6,206 nucleotides of DNA from contig JBHWPB010000091.1 of NCBI GenBank assembly GCA_043424675.1, positions 1-6,206 of the forward strand. Direction: 5' to 3'. Below are positions 4,349-6,206 of the stretch, one piece after another. Source of the DNA: JBHWPB01 sp043424675. GTDB lineage: Bacteria > Bacillota > Bacilli > Lactobacillales > Carnobacteriaceae_A. The notes below the pieces were generated by a model, which made no database searches, was not told the origin of the DNA, and worked only from the letters and a program-made list of their open reading frames with translations. Position 1 is the first letter of the stretch. Each line of letters starts with the position of its first letter. Both the position numbers and the translations under genes were made by a program.

Positions 4349-5992
4349 TTATAAGTCCGTGCTTAAACTTGTAATACGATAATTATTATTAACCTTGTTC
4401 AAAGTATATTCGGCATTGTATTCTGATGTGGATTCTGTTTCACCATTATAGATTTTAAAGACTTCTCTGGTCTGGACGGTAACAGATCCATCGCTGTTGA
4501 CAGAAACATCACTAATCTGATAGTCTTCAAGTTCTTCAGCAATGTCACTCTGGTAGAGACTCTCCACAAACTTGGATTGTTCTTCATAGAAGTCACTAGA
4601 CTCATCAATATAACTTGAGATGTAGTAAAAGCTTCCAGTATTTATCGCTTCAGGCAAGTAAGTGATAAACTGTTTGACCACAGATTGAGCTTGAGTTTTA
4701 GCAATCTCTTGTTCTTCTCTTTCTTCACGCTCTTTTCGTTCTTTTTCACGTTTTTCTTCTGCTAATTGTCTTTCTTGTTCTATTTCTTCAATATATATAT
4801 TCGCATCTTCTTGAGAGCTTGGTTTCAAGTCATAGGTCGATTCATTCAGCTTCAAAACTAATGTCTCACCTTCAAAAGAGAAGGTTAAACGATTATAAGA
4901 ATCTGCAAGTATTAATTCATTATAATGACTGTAATCCTCCGTTAGTTCGATGCTGTCTTCTTCCACCAAAGTTTTGAATTCACCATTTGGCTTAATCTCA
5001 AAATATTCTTTGTCACTAGCAGAATTTGTCAATTCCCAGATTCCTGAAATATTTGTTATATCCAAATTATTTTGATAGACGAGCTGATTTTGATAGTAAC
5101 CCGCTGAGTAATCTTGAAGTTCCTCATCTAAAACGACCGTTTCTTCAGCACTACCCTCAATCATGTATAAGGCATCATCGCTTGCGTAAACTAAAGTATC
5201 ATAGAAAGAACCATAGGTATCGACATTATTTGCTAGTTTAGTGCTTCCTTCAAATAATTCCTTATCTTCTGTTAAATAAAAGATTCGTCCATTTGAAAAA
5301 TGTTCATAGGATTGAACATTGTGACCGACGATACTTTCTGTAGCCTCTTCTTTATTCCAAGTATATAAAGTATCGTCTTTATCTAGATAAATAATTTGAT
5401 CCTCTAAAATATCATATTCCCAGACGTCCATCGCAATTCTCTTAGCAATATCATCCGCTTGCAGCTGGTATAAAGCAAGATCAGATGTCTTATAGAGGAT
5501 ATGGTCATCCACTAATTCAAAGTCATTTATATCCTCTGCCATAATTTCTGGCCGGGTGCTCTCGACAACATTCGCACGGTATAAAGTTGATATTCCATCA
5601 CTATCATTAACTTCCACATAGTAGAGGGTTTCATCCTCTTTGACGACTGTGTCAATATATATTCTGTTGGAGCTGACGACTGTATCGGTATTTTCCTCGA
5701 GGTTTAAATAATGCAAGACGCCCGCCTCGTCAGTGTAGGCGATTGCTTTCCCGCCATCCATTAAATGAAAGTCGTAGGCGCCATTTGTTAATCTTTTTTC
5801 CTCACGTGTTTCAAGATTATAAGAAATTAAATTAGAATTAGTGTCAGTATAATAAACATCATCGTTTAGGAATTCAAGCTGATGCACATCCTTTCCAATT
5901 CTTTCTGAATTCGTCTCGTCTCGTACATAGACTGAACCATCTTTTGTATAGTAGACTACTTTTTTGTCTGGAGTGTCGCTAAACTCCATCAA
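4349..5992 (-). CDS. Propeller-repeat surface protein with coiled coil and TcaA-like NTF2 domain (3' part of a frameshifted gene)
   Basis: The open stretch of 547 residues has four parts. Residues 1-308 hold about eight repeats of 35-40 residues with the pattern (I/V)(F/Y)Y, 4-8 residues, LY (DGSVYV, NSNLISY, LALYQL, DTLYTW, DALYMI), like the blades of DUF5050-type beta propellers. Residues 314-395 start with ISGIWELTN and resemble a small lipocalin-like barrel. Residues 398-432 are a highly charged coiled coil (EKREKERKEREEREE). Residues 434-547 match the NTF2-like C-terminal domain of TcaA/YvbJ proteins (VVKQFITYLPEAINTGSF, SSYIDESSDFYEEQSKF, YTLNKVNNNYRITS). Such proteins are usually membrane-anchored with the domains outside and are linked to cell-wall stress and glycopeptide response. 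The apparent start (TTG 5992 or ATG 5989) has no ribosome site and no membrane anchor; the homologous repeats continue upstream in another frame, so the true start lies beyond 6206. Confidence 0.8.
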   Translation of the reverse strand: MMEFSDTPDKKVVYYTKDGSVYVRDETNSERIGKDVHQLEFLNDDVYYTDTNSNLISYNLETREEKRLTNGAYDFHLMDGGKAIAYTDEAGVLHYLNLEENTDTVVSSNRIYIDTVVKEDETLYYVEVNDSDGISTLYRANVVESTRPEIMAEDINDFELVDDHILYKTSDLALYQLQADDIAKRIAMDVWEYDILEDQIIYLDKDDTLYTWNKEEATESIVGHNVQSYEHFSNGRIFYLTEDKELFEGSTKLANNVDTYGSFYDTLVYASDDALYMIEGSAEETVVLDEELQDYSAGYYQNQLVYQNNLDITNISGIWELTNSASDKEYFEIKPNGEFKTLVEEDSIELTEDYSHYNELILADSYNRLTFSFEGETLVLKLNESTYDLKPSSQEDANIYIEEIEQERQLAEEKREKERKEREEREEQEIAKTQAQSVVKQFITYLPEAINTGSFYYISSYIDESSDFYEEQSKFVESLYQSDIAEELEDYQISDVSVNSDGSVTVQTREVFKIYNGETESTSEYNAEYTLNKVNNNYRITSLSTDL

Positions 5993-6206
5993 CTACATCT
6001 TCATCAATTTGCTCCGGACCTTCTTCTGCCTCAATATACTTAAAGAGAGTAGAATCTTGATTTAAAAATAAGAGTTGTTCTGTATCGTTTTCATAGACAG
6101 CTTTATCTAAAGCGTTGTTCGTAATTTTTTCTATTTCGCTGCCTTCTTTTTTCATATATAAAGAACCGATCGAATTATTATTTTCAAATTTCTCTTCATT
6201 AAAAAA
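5979..6206 (-). pseudogene. Upstream fragment of the same propeller/TcaA-like gene, split by a frameshift
   Basis: On the minus strand a frame open from the right edge encodes 75 residues and stops at TAG (5981-5979). It carries two more propeller-type repeats (SIGSLYMKKEGSEIEKI and LLFLNQDSTLFKYIEAE) of the same kind as the downstream frame, and ends ...DEDVVDGV. Removing one T from the TTT at 5983-5981 (minus strand) joins this to SDTPDKKVVYYTKDG without a break. The N-terminal end, where a zinc ribbon and membrane helix would be expected in this kind of protein, is outside the window. Either the gene is inactivated or this is a one-base sequencing error; the good preservation of both halves allows either. 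Confidence 0.75.

Noticed and set aside
5978..5990. Programmed +1 frameshift (GTT TAG C, loosely like the CTT TGA C site of prfB)
   Set aside because: The GGAG overlaps the shift codon instead of lying a few bases upstream, and no such control is known for this family; mutation or sequencing error is simpler.

Overview
The window looks like chromosomal DNA of a low-GC Gram-positive bacterium, most likely of the order Lactobacillales. The clues are AGGAGG-type ribosome binding sites, T-tailed hairpin terminators, a CcpA-type cre box, a TcaA-like surface protein, a lipobox lipoprotein, and a GAGGCTGGGACAAAA repeat of a kind I remember from intergenic regions of lactic acid bacteria and staphylococci. 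I cannot name the genus.

Left part (1-2110, plus strand): the C-terminal part of a multi-pass membrane protein that is probably a transporter (its start lies outside the window), then a complete M20 metallopeptidase/deacylase of the ArgE/DapE type 36 bases downstream, then a strong terminator. The pair looks like an operon that imports and hydrolyses an N-acyl or peptide-like substrate. The substrate cannot be read from the sequence.

Middle left (2110-2834): a 41-bp tandem repeat array whose units form TGCCAA/TTGGCA hairpins, a short gene for a glycine-rich protein with two membrane segments, and a 148-bp element bounded by 15-bp inverted repeats. The element carries a bidirectional terminator between the small gene and the convergent lipoprotein gene. 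The tandem array and the 148-bp element share a nine-base core, GTCC(T/C)AGCC.

Middle right (2835-4330): a minus-strand lipoprotein gene (TPR-like helical part, acidic linker, beta-rich C-terminal domain). Upstream of it, two divergent promoters share one palindromic -10 region, next to a good cre box. Reading rightwards there follows what looks like the last 22 codons of a 2-oxoacid dehydrogenase E1 beta gene, and then a free-standing 77-residue lipoyl domain. I read this as the scar of a deleted pyruvate/acetoin-type dehydrogenase operon that left one intact lipoyl-domain gene and possibly its old CcpA-controlled promoter.

Right part (4349-6206, minus strand): a large surface protein with propeller-like repeats, a lipocalin-like segment, a charged coiled coil and a TcaA-like NTF2 domain. 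It is interrupted by a one-base frameshift near 5980-5987. The reading frame continues upstream of the shift in another phase and runs off the right edge. I found no rRNA, tRNA, CRISPR array, transposase or phage gene. No complete new biological system is evident; the most interesting points are the eroded dehydrogenase locus with its regulatory region, the two linked repeat families, and the frameshifted propeller/TcaA protein.
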